This document shows, piece after piece, positions 26,942 through 36,404 of a DNA stretch of 64,000 bases. The stretch is taken from positions 128,815 through 192,814 of the forward strand of contig JAJFFK010000037.1 in NCBI GenBank assembly GCA_021776655.1, read 5' to 3'. The position numbers were made by a program, and so were the translations under genes. Positions within the stretch are counted from its first letter, which is position 1, and each line of letters begins with the position of its first letter. Source of the stretch: Henriciella sp. Its GTDB lineage: Bacteria > Pseudomonadota > Alphaproteobacteria > Caulobacterales > Hyphomonadaceae. Below the pieces are notes generated by a model, which did no database searches, was not told the origin of the DNA, and saw only the letters and a program-made list of their open reading frames with translations.

Positions 26942-27382
26942 ATGGCAAAATCTGAGAACAAAACACAAGCTACGAAAGTTGATGTGGTTGATTTCATCGC
27001 GGCAATTGAACCTGACAAAAAGCGCGAGGATGCCGCGACGCTGGTTGCGCTATTCGAGCGTGTGACGGGCCTAAAACCGGTGATGTGGGGACCGGCAATT
27101 GTCGGCTATGGTCGCTACCACTATAACTATGACAGTGGCCGCGAAGGCGACTTAATGCTGACCGGTTTTAGCCCGCGCAAAGCCAATCTGGTTATGTATA
27201 TCATGCCCGGTTACCAGTTCGGTGAAATGGCGGATATGCTTGCCAGGCTAGGCAAGCATAAGCTCGGAAAATCCTGCCTCTATATCAAGAAACTGGCGGA
27301 TATTGATCTTGCTGTTCTTGAAGAGATCGTGACGGCTGGGCTGGTTTATATGCGTGAAAAATATGAAACTTGGGAGGCCTGA
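26942..27382 (+). CDS. DUF1801 domain protein
   Basis: 146 residues. The domain begins VVDFIAAIEPDKKREDA and contains VMWGPAIVGYGRYHY and GKSCLYIKKLADID, matching the DUF1801 (YdhG-like) family. These small cytoplasmic proteins have no firmly established function. ATG 26942 is chosen because AGGAGG at 26931-26936 lies five bases upstream; the frame also extends to 26921. The 161 bases before it contain no clear gene. The lipoprotein gene follows after 63 bases and may or may not share a transcript. Confidence 0.88.
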   Translation: MAKSENKTQATKVDVVDFIAAIEPDKKREDAATLVALFERVTGLKPVMWGPAIVGYGRYHYNYDSGREGDLMLTGFSPRKANLVMYIMPGYQFGEMADMLARLGKHKLGKSCLYIKKLADIDLAVLEEIVTAGLVYMREKYETWEA

Positions 27383-27445
27383 ATACCGATAGCTCTGTTC
27401 AAGCGCTGATGTTTGCGTCATTCTCGCCTGTTTGGAGGCGAATTT

Positions 27446-28039
27446 ATGAGACTTGTCATTTCAACACTATTGATTGTTGGTGGTTTGAGCGCCTGTTCGC
27501 ACGACGCCGATACAGTTGCGCCGGAGAACACGCCCGGAGCGGCTGAGGCGCTGTATGAGCCGGATCAAGCCGAGCTGATGAACAAGACCGCCCTCCCGAT
27601 TGGCGCTTTTGCGCAGCCTGACGAGCCAAATTATGGGCCAGAATCGGGGTCGATTGTGTTCGTTGACACCGATCCGGGACCGACCATAGGCGGGACACTG
27701 ACAATGAAGCCAGCTGTTAATGCCGACGGCATTCGGGTCAATGAGGCCGAGGCGGGAATTACCACTTACATGATCCATTGGGGTCTGGACGTTGGCGAGC
27801 CGGGGACTGAAGATGACGCTGGCAACGGCGATCTTGGCGGCGACTGTATGGGCTTTCGTGACACCGGCCATGTCGTGATGCAAATGGCGGCTGACGCTGG
27901 CGAGACGATGCGCTGGGAACTCCCGGCCGGAACGGTGGTGCCAGATCATGCGAACTATTTTGTCGGGCATACACTGTACGGCGATATTCACAATCTTGCC
28001 AAATGTACGCAGACGCCAATCGACAACCTGATTGAGTAG
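27446..28039 (+). CDS. putative lipoprotein of unknown function
   Basis: 197 residues. A signal peptide of about 15 residues ends in the lipobox LSAC (Cys16), so the protein should be lipid-anchored in the envelope. The mature part is acidic and looks beta-rich, with a PGPTIGGTLTMKP stretch, an ITTYMIHWGLDVG segment and a C-terminal ANYFVGHTLYGDIHNLAKC. Three cysteines are present after the lipobox. I do not recognise a family. ATG 27446 has GGAGG seven bases upstream; the longer frame from 27413 would disrupt the signal peptide. Confidence 0.72.
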   Translation: MRLVISTLLIVGGLSACSHDADTVAPENTPGAAEALYEPDQAELMNKTALPIGAFAQPDEPNYGPESGSIVFVDTDPGPTIGGTLTMKPAVNADGIRVNEAEAGITTYMIHWGLDVGEPGTEDDAGNGDLGGDCMGFRDTGHVVMQMAADAGETMRWELPAGTVVPDHANYFVGHTLYGDIHNLAKCTQTPIDNLIE

Positions 28040-28097
28040 TTTGAGGGCTTGCCCAAGACCCAATAGGGCACTAGTGCCAGCCGCAACCAAAGCTTGA

Positions 28098-29390
<1,293 letters not shown>

Positions 29391-29424
29391 TCCAGCCCGG
29401 ATTTATCGAAACTTAACCACAATG

Positions 29425-29458
29425 CGGTGTTCCTTCTTGGTAGAAGGAGCACCGTTTT
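29425..29458 (+). terminator. Rho-independent terminator-like hairpin after eno
   Basis: CGGTG-T-TCCTTCT (29425-29437) pairs with AGAAGGA-G-CACCG (29442-29454) around a TGGT loop and is followed by TTTT. The 13-bp stem includes one G-U pair. The 3' arm contains AAGGAG, which is also the only visible ribosome site for the ATG at 29462, 12 bases on. Confidence 0.7.
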
Positions 29459-29461
29459 CTC

Positions 29462-29770
29462 ATGACCTCTCGTTGGGCTGCGGGCGCGATGACGCTGGCC
29501 ACTCTCTATTTCGCCTATCATGCGCTTGCCGGTGAGCAAGGGCTTGGCAAATGGACGGATATGCAAGCGAAACTGGCCGATAAAGAAAAAGTGTTGGCGG
29601 CGTTAGAAGCCGAAAATGCTGCGCTGCAAAAAGACATAGCTCGACTGACGCCTGGCCAGGTAGACCCAGATTTAATCGAGGTTTTGGCGCGTCGCGATCT
29701 TGGCTTTGTATATCCTGATGAGTTGATATTGGTTGATCGCGCTGTCAGTTCCGCAAATACGCATAGGTGA
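29462..29770 (+). CDS. septum formation initiator (FtsB/DivIC) family protein
   Basis: 102 residues. A short N-terminal membrane helix (about residues 7-22) is followed by a coiled coil (about 32-65, rich in Leu, Glu and Lys heptads such as VLAALEAENAALQKDI) and a conserved ELARRDLGFVYPDE-like end. This is the FtsB/DivIC pattern; the protein joins FtsL and FtsQ at the division site. The position between eno and pdhA is common in alphaproteobacteria. The stop is 61 bases before the pdhA start. Confidence 0.88.
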   Translation: MTSRWAAGAMTLATLYFAYHALAGEQGLGKWTDMQAKLADKEKVLAALEAENAALQKDIARLTPGQVDPDLIEVLARRDLGFVYPDELILVDRAVSSANTHR

Positions 29771-29831
29771 TAAGACTCGACGCGAGGTCAGCTATCCCTG
29801 TAATGGACCGAAAAACGTGCAGGGAGTAGAC

Positions 29832-30842
29832 ATGGCCAAGGCCACGACGACAAAGCGACGGGTAAGTCCAAAGCTCAAGCGCGACGAAGCGCTGAAATTC
29901 TATCGTGACATGTTGCTGATCCGCCGGTTCGAGGAACGCGCGGGGCAGCTTTACGGCATGGGGCATATTGCGGGCTTCTGTCATCTTTATATCGGACAGG
30001 AAGCGGTGGTTACGGGGATGCAAGCCTGCCTGAAAGACGGCGACCAGACCATTACCGGTTACCGCGATCACGGCCATATGCTGGCCTGCGATATGGACCC
30101 GAAAGGCGTGATGGCAGAACTGACCGGGCGCAGCGATGGCTATTCGCGCGGCAAGGGCGGCAGCATGCACATGTTCAGCCGTGAGAAGAACTTCTTTGGC
30201 GGGCACGGAATTGTCGGCGCGCAAGTCCCGCTCGGCACCGGGCTGGCTTTTGCCAACAAGTACAAGAACAATGGCAATGTGTCGGTGGCGTATTTTGGCG
30301 ATGGTGCATCGAACCAAGGTCAGGTTTATGAAGCGTTCAACATGGCTTCGCTGTGGGATCTGCCGATCGTCTATGTGATCGAGAACAACCAGTATGCGAT
30401 GGGCACAAGTGTCCAACGCCATGCGTCTGAAACTGAGCTGTACAAGCGCGGGATCTCGTTTGAGATCGAAGGCGAAGATGTTGATGGCATGGATGTCTAT
30501 GCGGTCAAGAAAGCTGGCGAGAAGGCGGTGAAATATGCGCGCTCTGGCAAGGGGCCGTATATTCTGGAAATGAAGACGTATCGCTATCGCGGTCACTCAA
30601 TGTCGGACCCGGCGAAATATCGCAAGCGCGAAGAGGTCGACGATGTGCGTAGCCACCATGACCCGATTGACGGCTTGAAAGGACAGATCATCGAACAAGG
30701 CATCGCCACCGAAGCCGACCTGAAAGCGATCGATAAAGAGTTGCGCGCGAGGGTTAAAGATGCAGCTGACTTCTCACTGCAAAGCCCCGAGCCGGATGCG
30801 AGCGAGCTGTGGACCGATGTCCTCCTGCCGGTGGAGGCGTAG
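29832..30842 (+). CDS. pdhA: pyruvate dehydrogenase E1 component, alpha subunit
   Basis: 336 residues. The core has [14 protein letters not shown] near residue 34, the KGGSMHMF motif near 110 and the thiamine diphosphate motif GDGASNQGQ with the paired Asn of IENNQYAMG about 30 residues on. [15 protein letters not shown] marks the phosphorylation-loop region of this family. With the beta subunit it decarboxylates pyruvate and acetylates the lipoyl group. ATG 29832 has AGGGAG five bases upstream; the frame continues back to 29733 but overlaps the divIC-like gene. pdhB starts two bases after its stop. Confidence 0.97.
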   Translation: MAKATTTKRRVSPKLKRDEALKFYRDMLLIRRFEERAGQLYGMGHIAGFCHLYIGQEAVVTGMQACLKDGDQTITGYRDHGHMLACDMDPKGVMAELTGRSDGYSRGKGGSMHMFSREKNFFGGHGIVGAQVPLGTGLAFANKYKNNGNVSVAYFGDGASNQGQVYEAFNMASLWDLPIVYVIENNQYAMGTSVQRHASETELYKRGISFEIEGEDVDGMDVYAVKKAGEKAVKYARSGKGPYILEMKTYRYRGHSMSDPAKYRKREEVDDVRSHHDPIDGLKGQIIEQGIATEADLKAIDKELRARVKDAADFSLQSPEPDASELWTDVLLPVEA

Positions 30843-30844
30843 AG

Positions 30845-32239
30845 ATGGCGGTTGATATTTTGATGCCTGCGCTGTCGCCAACAATGGAAGAGGGCACGCT
30901 AGCCAAATGGCTGAAAGCTGAGGGTGATACAATCGGCGCGGGCGATGTCATCGCCGAGATTGAAACCGATAAGGCGACGATGGAAGTCGAGGCGGTTGAT
31001 GAGGGTGTGCTGGCGAAGATTTTGGTGGCTGAGGGCACCGAAGGCGTGAAAGTCAATGCGGTGATCGCGGTGATGGCCGAAGAGGGCGAGGATGCGGGAA
31101 GCGTTGAAGCCAACCCAGTTCCCGCTTCTCCGGCGAATGCCGGAGCCTCTGAGACGAAGAGTCCGGTACCCGTGGTGGGAGATTCCGGCATGCGCCCACT
31201 GGTGTCCCGGGACAATCGGCCATTGACCAATCCCGAAATCCCCGACGGCACGACCTTTACCGACACCGTCCTGCGTGACGCGCTACGAGATGCAATGGCC
31301 GAGGAAATGCGCCGCGATGAGGCCGTTTTCATCATGGGCGAGGAAGTCGCGGAATATCAGGGCGCGTACAAAGTGACGCGCGAATTGCTGCAGGAATTTG
31401 GCGATAGGCGCGTCGTCGATACACCGATTACCGAGCATGGCTTTGCTGGCCTCGGCGTCGGCGCGGCGTTTGGCGGACTGAAACCAATTGTCGAGTTCAT
31501 GACCTTCAATTTCGCCATGCAGGCGATTGACCACATCATCAATTCGGCGGCGAAGACGCTTTATATGTCGGGCGGGCAGATGGGCTGTCCGATTGTATTT
31601 CGTGGCCCGAACGGCGCGGCGTCGCGGGTCGGCGCGCAGCATAGCCAGGACTATGCGGCGTGGTACGCGAATGTGCCGGGCCTGAAAGTGGTGGCGCCAT
31701 ATGATGCCGCCGATGCCAAGGCGCTACTCAAAGCGGCGATCCGTGATCCCAACCCGGTGATTTTTCTCGAGCATGAACTGCTCTACGGCAATTCGTTCCC
31801 GGTGCCTGATCTGGATGATTATGTCCTGCCGATTGGCAAGGCGGCGGTGAAGCGGGCCGGGACCGATGTGACGCTGGTGGCCTATTCGCGCATGGTCGGG
31901 TTCGCGCTCGAGGCGGCGGAAGAATTGGCGAGCCAGGGGATTAGCGCCGAGGTCGTTGACCTGCGCTCGATCCGGCCGCTTGACCTCGATACAGTGGTGG
32001 AAAGCGTCAAGAAAACCAACCGGATTGTCACCTGCGAAGAAGGCTGGCGGCATATGGGCGTCGGCGCTGAAATCGCGGCAGGCGTGACCGAGTTTGCGTT
32101 CGATTATCTCGACGCGCCGCCAATGCGCGTGACACAGAAGGATGTGCCGCTACCCTATGCGGGAAATCTTGAAGCGATGAGCCTGCCGGGGCCTGCGGAT
32201 ATTGTTGAAGCGGCGAAAGCGGTATGTGAGGGAATGTAG
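30845..32239 (+). CDS. pdhB: pyruvate dehydrogenase E1 component, beta subunit with N-terminal lipoyl domain
   Basis: 464 residues. An N-terminal lipoyl domain (1-80, lipoyl Lys43 in TDKATME) is joined by a linker (about 81-135) to the transketolase-like E1 beta domain (about 138-464). That domain includes [29 protein letters not shown] and [13 protein letters not shown] lipoylated E1 beta is a known feature of alphaproteobacterial PDH. The lipoyl domain is nearly the same as that of the E2 encoded next, pointing to duplication. Residues about 94-120 of the linker come from an inserted palindromic repeat shared with pdhC. It starts two bases after pdhA and ends nine before pdhC. Confidence 0.96.
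   Translation: MAVDILMPALSPTMEEGTLAKWLKAEGDTIGAGDVIAEIETDKATMEVEAVDEGVLAKILVAEGTEGVKVNAVIAVMAEEGEDAGSVEANPVPASPANAGASETKSPVPVVGDSGMRPLVSRDNRPLTNPEIPDGTTFTDTVLRDALRDAMAEEMRRDEAVFIMGEEVAEYQGAYKVTRELLQEFGDRRVVDTPITEHGFAGLGVGAAFGGLKPIVEFMTFNFAMQAIDHIINSAAKTLYMSGGQMGCPIVFRGPNGAASRVGAQHSQDYAAWYANVPGLKVVAPYDAADAKALLKAAIRDPNPVIFLEHELLYGNSFPVPDLDDYVLPIGKAAVKRAGTDVTLVAYSRMVGFALEAAEELASQGISAEVVDLRSIRPLDLDTVVESVKKTNRIVTCEEGWRHMGVGAEIAAGVTEFAFDYLDAPPMRVTQKDVPLPYAGNLEAMSLPGPADIVEAAKAVCEGM
31128..31196 (+). repeat. palindromic repeat inside the pdhB linker
   Basis: CTCCGGC (31128-31134) and GCCGGAG (31139-31145) form a 7-bp stem with a GAAT loop. A GAGACGAAGAGTCCGG connector follows, then GTGGTGGGAGATTCCGGC and TGCGCC. 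The same string, slightly diverged, lies in pdhC at 32529-32601. It keeps the frame open and encodes low-complexity linker residues. Confidence 0.65.
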
Positions 32240-32248
32240 GAGAAGATT

Positions 32249-33565
32249 ATGCCGATCAATATTACCATGCCTGCGCTGTCCCCGACGATGGAAGAGGGCA
32301 CGCTCGCCAAGTGGCTGGTTAAACCCGGCGATACGATTGAGGCAGGCGATGTGATCGCCGAGATCGAGACCGATAAGGCGACGATGGAAGTCGAAGCCGT
32401 GGATGAGGGCGTGATCGTCTCGATCCTGGTCGATGCTGGAACTGAAGGTGTCGCGGTCAATGCGGTGATCGCGGTGATGGCGGAAGAGGGCGAGGATGCG
32501 AGCGCGGTTGCGCCTCCTGAACCGACTGCTCCGGCGAAAGCCGGAGTCTCCGAGACGAAGAGTCCGGAGTCAGCGGCGGGAGATCCCGGCGTGCGCCGGG
32601 AAAATCGGACAAATGAAGTTGCTTCCACTCCCGTCAAACTGCAAACCCTCGACGCGGGTGATGGCCGGATCAAGGCGTCGCCGTTGGCGCGGCGGATTGC
32701 GGCGCTGAAAGGGATTGATCTCTCGGCGCTCACGGGCTCTGGTCCGCATGGGCGGATTATCAAGAAGGATGTCGTCCTTCGACAGGCTCAGGATGAGGGC
32801 GTCTCGGCGCGGGCACCGGCCTCGCCGGATGGTTTGATTCTACCGCAAATTCTCGATGACCGGGTATATGATCCAGCGACTTACGAGCTGGTGCCACTGG
32901 ATGGCATGCGCAAGATTGTCGCCAAGCGCCTGACCCAGAGTTTCATGCAAATCCCGCACTTCCCGCTGAGTGTGGAGATTGCGCTGGATCGCTTGTTGGC
33001 GGCGCGCAAGGGCATTAATGACGCGGCGCCGGAAGGCGTCAAAATCTCGGTCAATGACCTGCTGATCAAGGCCTCGGCGCTGGCGCTGATGGTTGAACCA
33101 GATTGCAATGCGAGCTTCAGCGATCTTGGAATTGCCTATCACAAGGGCGCGCATGTTTCGGTCGCGGTGGCGATTGAAGGCGGGCTGATCACGCCGGTGA
33201 TCCGCGACGCGCAGGACAAGGGGCTGGCGCAGATCTCCGCTGAGATGAAAGACCTCGCGAGCCGGGCGCGGGACCGCAAACTGAAGCCGCAGGAATATAC
33301 CGGCGGGACGTTCTCGATCTCCAATCTCGGCATGTTCGGGGTCAAGAATTTCGCCTCGATCATCAATCCGCCAGAGGGCATGATCCTGTCGGTTGGCGCG
33401 GGCGCGAAACAGCCTGTGGTCGATGCTGATGGCACGCTCGGCGTGGGTACGGTGATGGGCGTGACGCTAACCTGTGACCACCGCGTGATTGGCGGCGCTG
33501 AAGGCGCGCGTTGGCTGAACGCGTTCAAGGGTTTTGTGGAAGCGCCCGCGAGCATGTTGCTTTAA
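32249..33565 (+). CDS. pdhC: pyruvate dehydrogenase E2 (dihydrolipoamide acetyltransferase)
   Basis: 438 residues: a lipoyl domain (1-80, Lys43), a linker, a peripheral subunit-binding domain (about 141-176, IKASPLARRIAALKGID), a second linker, and the catalytic domain (about 200-438). The active-site His is His410 in CDHRVIGG. The usual motif is DHRxxDG, but here Gly414 replaces the Asp. Both linkers contain palindromic repeat insertions: residues about 94-120 from the element also found in pdhB, and VLRQAQDEG at 176-184 from a second element. The protein forms the core of the PDH complex and transfers acetyl to CoA. It lies between pdhB and lpd. Confidence 0.96.
   Translation: MPINITMPALSPTMEEGTLAKWLVKPGDTIEAGDVIAEIETDKATMEVEAVDEGVIVSILVDAGTEGVAVNAVIAVMAEEGEDASAVAPPEPTAPAKAGVSETKSPESAAGDPGVRRENRTNEVASTPVKLQTLDAGDGRIKASPLARRIAALKGIDLSALTGSGPHGRIIKKDVVLRQAQDEGVSARAPASPDGLILPQILDDRVYDPATYELVPLDGMRKIVAKRLTQSFMQIPHFPLSVEIALDRLLAARKGINDAAPEGVKISVNDLLIKASALALMVEPDCNASFSDLGIAYHKGAHVSVAVAIEGGLITPVIRDAQDKGLAQISAEMKDLASRARDRKLKPQEYTGGTFSISNLGMFGVKNFASIINPPEGMILSVGAGAKQPVVDADGTLGVGTVMGVTLTCDHRVIGGAEGARWLNAFKGFVEAPASMLL
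32529..32601 (+). repeat. palindromic repeat inside the first pdhC linker
   Basis: The first hairpin is CTCCGGC-GAAA-GCCGGAG (32529-32546). A connector with GAGACGAAGAGTCCGG follows, then a second hairpin TCCCGGC-GTGC-GCCGGGA (32584-32601). Both stems are perfect 7-mers. The element matches the copy in pdhB and resembles intergenic palindromic repeats of alphaproteobacteria. Confidence 0.7.
32774..32798 (+). repeat. short dispersed repeat (CTTCGACAGGCTCAGG type) in pdhC
   Basis: GTCCTTCGACAGGCTCAGGA and the following TGAGG form a motif known to recur across alphaproteobacterial genomes as the edge of a palindromic element. Here it encodes LRQAQDE in frame, between the subunit-binding and catalytic domains of E2. 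Confidence 0.65.
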
Positions 33566-33574
33566 TTTGCGTTA

Positions 33575-33663
33575 TCATCCCGGAACGCCTGCAAGGCTTC
33601 TCCCGGGACCTAGCGCATGGAATAACTGGGTCCCGGCTCTTCGCTTCGCTACGGCCGGGATGA
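33575..33663. repeat. palindromic repeat element between pdhC and lpd
   Basis: The outer arms are TCATCCCGG (33575-33583) and CCGGGATGA (33655-33663), a perfect 9-bp match. The inner arms are CCGGGACC (33603-33610) and GGTCCCGG (33629-33636). This is a typical intergenic repetitive palindromic element. It occupies most of the 121-base pdhC-lpd gap and could fold in the transcript. Confidence 0.75.
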
Positions 33664-33686
33664 CAAGTAAGAGAGTGGAACTTGAA

Positions 33687-35099
33687 ATGACCAACTTTGA
33701 CCTCATCGTAATTGGTTCCGGCCCGGGCGGGTATGTTGCGGCGATCCGCGCGGGCCAGCTTGGTATGAAAGTGGCGATTGTGGAGCGCGAGGCGCTGGGT
33801 GGGATTTGTCTGAATTGGGGGTGTATTCCAACCAAGGCACTGCTGCGCTCTGCTGAAGTGCTGCATCTGACGAAAACGGCGGAATCTTACGGTGTGAAGG
33901 TCGACAAGGCCGGGTTCGATCTACCCGCCGTGGTTAAGCGTTCGCGTGGGATTGCGGCGCAATTGTCCGGCGGTGTGAAGCATTTGATGAAGAAGAACAA
34001 GATCACCGTTGTGATGGGCACAGCGCGGCTGGAAAAGGGCGCGGCGGCCCCGACCGTTATGGTTAAAGATGCCAAGGGCAAGGACACCAAATATACCGCG
34101 AAGCACGTTCTGCTCGCGACGGGTGCGCGGGCGCGAGCGATCCCGCAAGCTGGGCTGGAACCGGACGGCAAGCTGATCTGGACGTATCGTGAAGCCCTCG
34201 TGCCGGACGTGATGCCGAAACGCCTTCTGGTGATTGGATCGGGCGCGATTGGGATTGAGTTTGCCAGCTTCTATAATGAGCTTGGCTCTGACGTGACCGT
34301 GGTTGAGGCGCTGGATCGTATCCTGCCGGCTGAGGACGAGGAAATTTCCGCCTTCGCGCGCAAGGACTTTGAAAAGCAGGGCCTGACGATTCATACGGGC
34401 GCGCAGGTTAAGGGTTTGAAACCGGGTAAGACTACGGTCAGTGCTGAAATTACGCTGGGTGGAAAAACCGAGACGCAGACCTTTGACCGGGTCATCCTCG
34501 CCATCGGCATTGTCGGTAATGTTGAGGATTTGGGGCTTGAGACGCTGGGCGTTAAAGTTGACCGCACGCATGTTGTGGTTGACGGATTTGGCCGCACAGG
34601 CGTGAAGGGCCTGTATGCAATTGGTGACCTGACGGGCGGGCCGTGGCTGGCGCACAAGGCGAGCCATGAGGGCGTGATTTGCGTCGAGGCGATGGGCGGT
34701 AAAACCGAAGACGCACATCCGTTCGATCCGTGGAACGTGCCGGGCTGTACCTATAGCCATCCGCAAGTCGCGAGCGTTGGCCTGACCGAAGCGAAAGCCA
34801 AAGCGACGGGTCGTAAGCTGAAGATCGGCAAGTTCCCGTTTCTGGGCAATGGCAAGGCGATTGCGCTCGGTGCGGGCGATGGCTTGGTCAAGACGATCTT
34901 TGATGCCGAGACGGGCGAACTACTCGGCGCGCACATGATCGGCGCGGAAGTGACCGAGCTGATCCAGGGCTATGTCATCGCGCGCCAGGGCGAGCTGACC
35001 GAGAGCGAACTGATGGAAACGATCTTCCCGCATCCGACGCTGTCGGAGATGATGCACGAGAGCGTGCTCGCAGCGTATGGTAAAGTGCTGCATATGTAG
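33687..35099 (+). CDS. lpd: dihydrolipoamide dehydrogenase (PDH E3)
   Basis: 470 residues. The FAD motif is IGSGPGGYVAAIRA (9-22). The redox disulphide is in GGICLNWGCIPTK (Cys41, Cys46), the NAD domain has GSGAIGIEFASFYNELG near residue 183, and the C-terminal HPTLSEMMHE holds the catalytic His-Glu pair. It reoxidises dihydrolipoamide and passes electrons to NAD. I start it at ATG 33687, where MTNFDLIV aligns with the family; the frame stays open back to 33534, but that part is the repeat element. Linkage to pdhA-B-C marks it as the PDH E3. Confidence 0.97.
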   Translation: MTNFDLIVIGSGPGGYVAAIRAGQLGMKVAIVEREALGGICLNWGCIPTKALLRSAEVLHLTKTAESYGVKVDKAGFDLPAVVKRSRGIAAQLSGGVKHLMKKNKITVVMGTARLEKGAAAPTVMVKDAKGKDTKYTAKHVLLATGARARAIPQAGLEPDGKLIWTYREALVPDVMPKRLLVIGSGAIGIEFASFYNELGSDVTVVEALDRILPAEDEEISAFARKDFEKQGLTIHTGAQVKGLKPGKTTVSAEITLGGKTETQTFDRVILAIGIVGNVEDLGLETLGVKVDRTHVVVDGFGRTGVKGLYAIGDLTGGPWLAHKASHEGVICVEAMGGKTEDAHPFDPWNVPGCTYSHPQVASVGLTEAKAKATGRKLKIGKFPFLGNGKAIALGAGDGLVKTIFDAETGELLGAHMIGAEVTELIQGYVIARQGELTESELMETIFPHPTLSEMMHESVLAAYGKVLHM

Positions 35100-35248
35100 G
35101 GTCTTGGATTGGGGCAGGTGCTGCAGCTTCGAAAAAGATGACGCCCCCGTCAACTTACGTATTTGCGCGCTAAAAATGCTGCGTACCATGTTGGCTCCGT
35201 TGGGCCAATTATCCGTGTTTGCTCAATCGGACAGACATGGAGACTATG

Positions 35249-36364
35249 ATGAAAGTTAAACTGGTAGACGCGCCGCCGACCGATATTCGGACATTTGAGG
35301 ACCCGGGCGAATTGGCAGATAAGCTGACGCCTGAAGACGTAGAGATTGTTCGTGAGATTTTTAGAACGCCGCTAACTGGATCGTATAACTGGGACTATGA
35401 GAGCGCAAATGTGAAAATTCGCCGACTGTATGAGCTCGGCAAGAAGTTCAATTGGGACGCGCAAATGGACGTCGATTGGGACGTACCTTTCGACAAGAGT
35501 GAAGGCCCATCGCAGGCTGGACTGAATCCGTTCCACGACCACCCGGTCTATCTGGCGATGAGTGACGAGCGCAAGAATGAATACGCGTGGCGTTCGCTGG
35601 GGCAAGTCTTGTCGCAATTCCTGCATGGCGAGCAGGGCGCGATGATGGTCGCCTCGCAATTGGTGACATGTGCGCCTACTTATGATGCCAAATTGTATGC
35701 CGCTTCGCAGACCTTTGATGAGGCACGACATGTTGAAGTGTTCAACAAATATCTGCGTGGAAGGTGCAAAGTTGAGTATCCGGTAAATCCGAGCCTGAAA
35801 CTGTTGCTCGACAAGATTCTGACGGATGCGCGTTGGGATTTGAAATTTATCGGTATGCAGATACTGATCGAAGGCTTGGCGTTGGCGGCGTTTCAGACCA
35901 TGGCGCAGACAACGCGTGATCCATTGCTGCGCCAAATCCTGACGCTGGTGATGCGCGATGAAGGTCGCCATGTCGCTTTCGGCGTGAATTACCTTGAGGA
36001 TTGGATCAAGGCGCTGACCGAGGAAGAGATCGAGGAACGGGCGCAATTTGCCTATGAGGCTTGTGCGATCATGCGCGAGCGATTGTTCTCAACGGTGGTT
36101 GAGGAAGAATTCGGGTTTGACGTCGAAGAGGCACGCCGGATGAGCATCGACTCGCAAGCCGGGCAAGCGTTCCGCAACTTCCTGTTCGAGCGGATGATCC
36201 CGAACTTGAAACGGGTTGGTCTGATGACCGATAGTGTGCGACCGAAATTCGAAGCACTGGGCGTGCTGCATTACGAGAATGCTGCAACCGACGCCGAGAT
36301 CGATTGGGCCGCATTGGAACGCCCACTTGAAGTTGGGACCATTGAGACGATTGCCGCTGAATAG
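35249..36364 (+). CDS. ferritin-like / R2-like di-iron protein
   Basis: 371 residues from ATG 35249. Four helices supply the ligands of a carboxylate-bridged di-iron site: Glu128 (LHGEQGAM), Glu158 and His161 (FDEARHVEVF), Glu208 (LIEGLALAAF) and Glu238 and His241 (RDEGRHVAFG). The E, ExxH, E, ExxH order is that of ribonucleotide reductase R2 and R2-like oxidases. The extra His of AurF-type N-oxygenases, four residues before the last Glu, is a Val here. No nrdA partner is nearby and the substrate is unknown. GGAG at 35239-35242 favours the start at 35249 over ATGs at 35237 and 35246. Confidence 0.8.
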   Translation: MKVKLVDAPPTDIRTFEDPGELADKLTPEDVEIVREIFRTPLTGSYNWDYESANVKIRRLYELGKKFNWDAQMDVDWDVPFDKSEGPSQAGLNPFHDHPVYLAMSDERKNEYAWRSLGQVLSQFLHGEQGAMMVASQLVTCAPTYDAKLYAASQTFDEARHVEVFNKYLRGRCKVEYPVNPSLKLLLDKILTDARWDLKFIGMQILIEGLALAAFQTMAQTTRDPLLRQILTLVMRDEGRHVAFGVNYLEDWIKALTEEEIEERAQFAYEACAIMRERLFSTVVEEEFGFDVEEARRMSIDSQAGQAFRNFLFERMIPNLKRVGLMTDSVRPKFEALGVLHYENAATDAEIDWAALERPLEVGTIETIAAE

Positions 36365-36373
36365 TCTGACGCC

Positions 36374-36390
36374 CCTGATCTGTGATCAGG
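36374..36390. repeat. short stem-loop after the di-iron gene
   Basis: CCTGATC-TGT-GATCAGG is a perfect 7-bp dyad ten bases after the di-iron gene stop. No T-run follows, so termination is not clear. Confidence 0.5.
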
Positions 36391-36404
36391 TAAGTTAAAG
36401 GAGC

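Noticed and set aside
33534-33686. N-terminal extension of the lpd frame
   Set aside because: It overlaps the palindromic repeat and the end of pdhC; the family N-terminus begins at ATG 33687.
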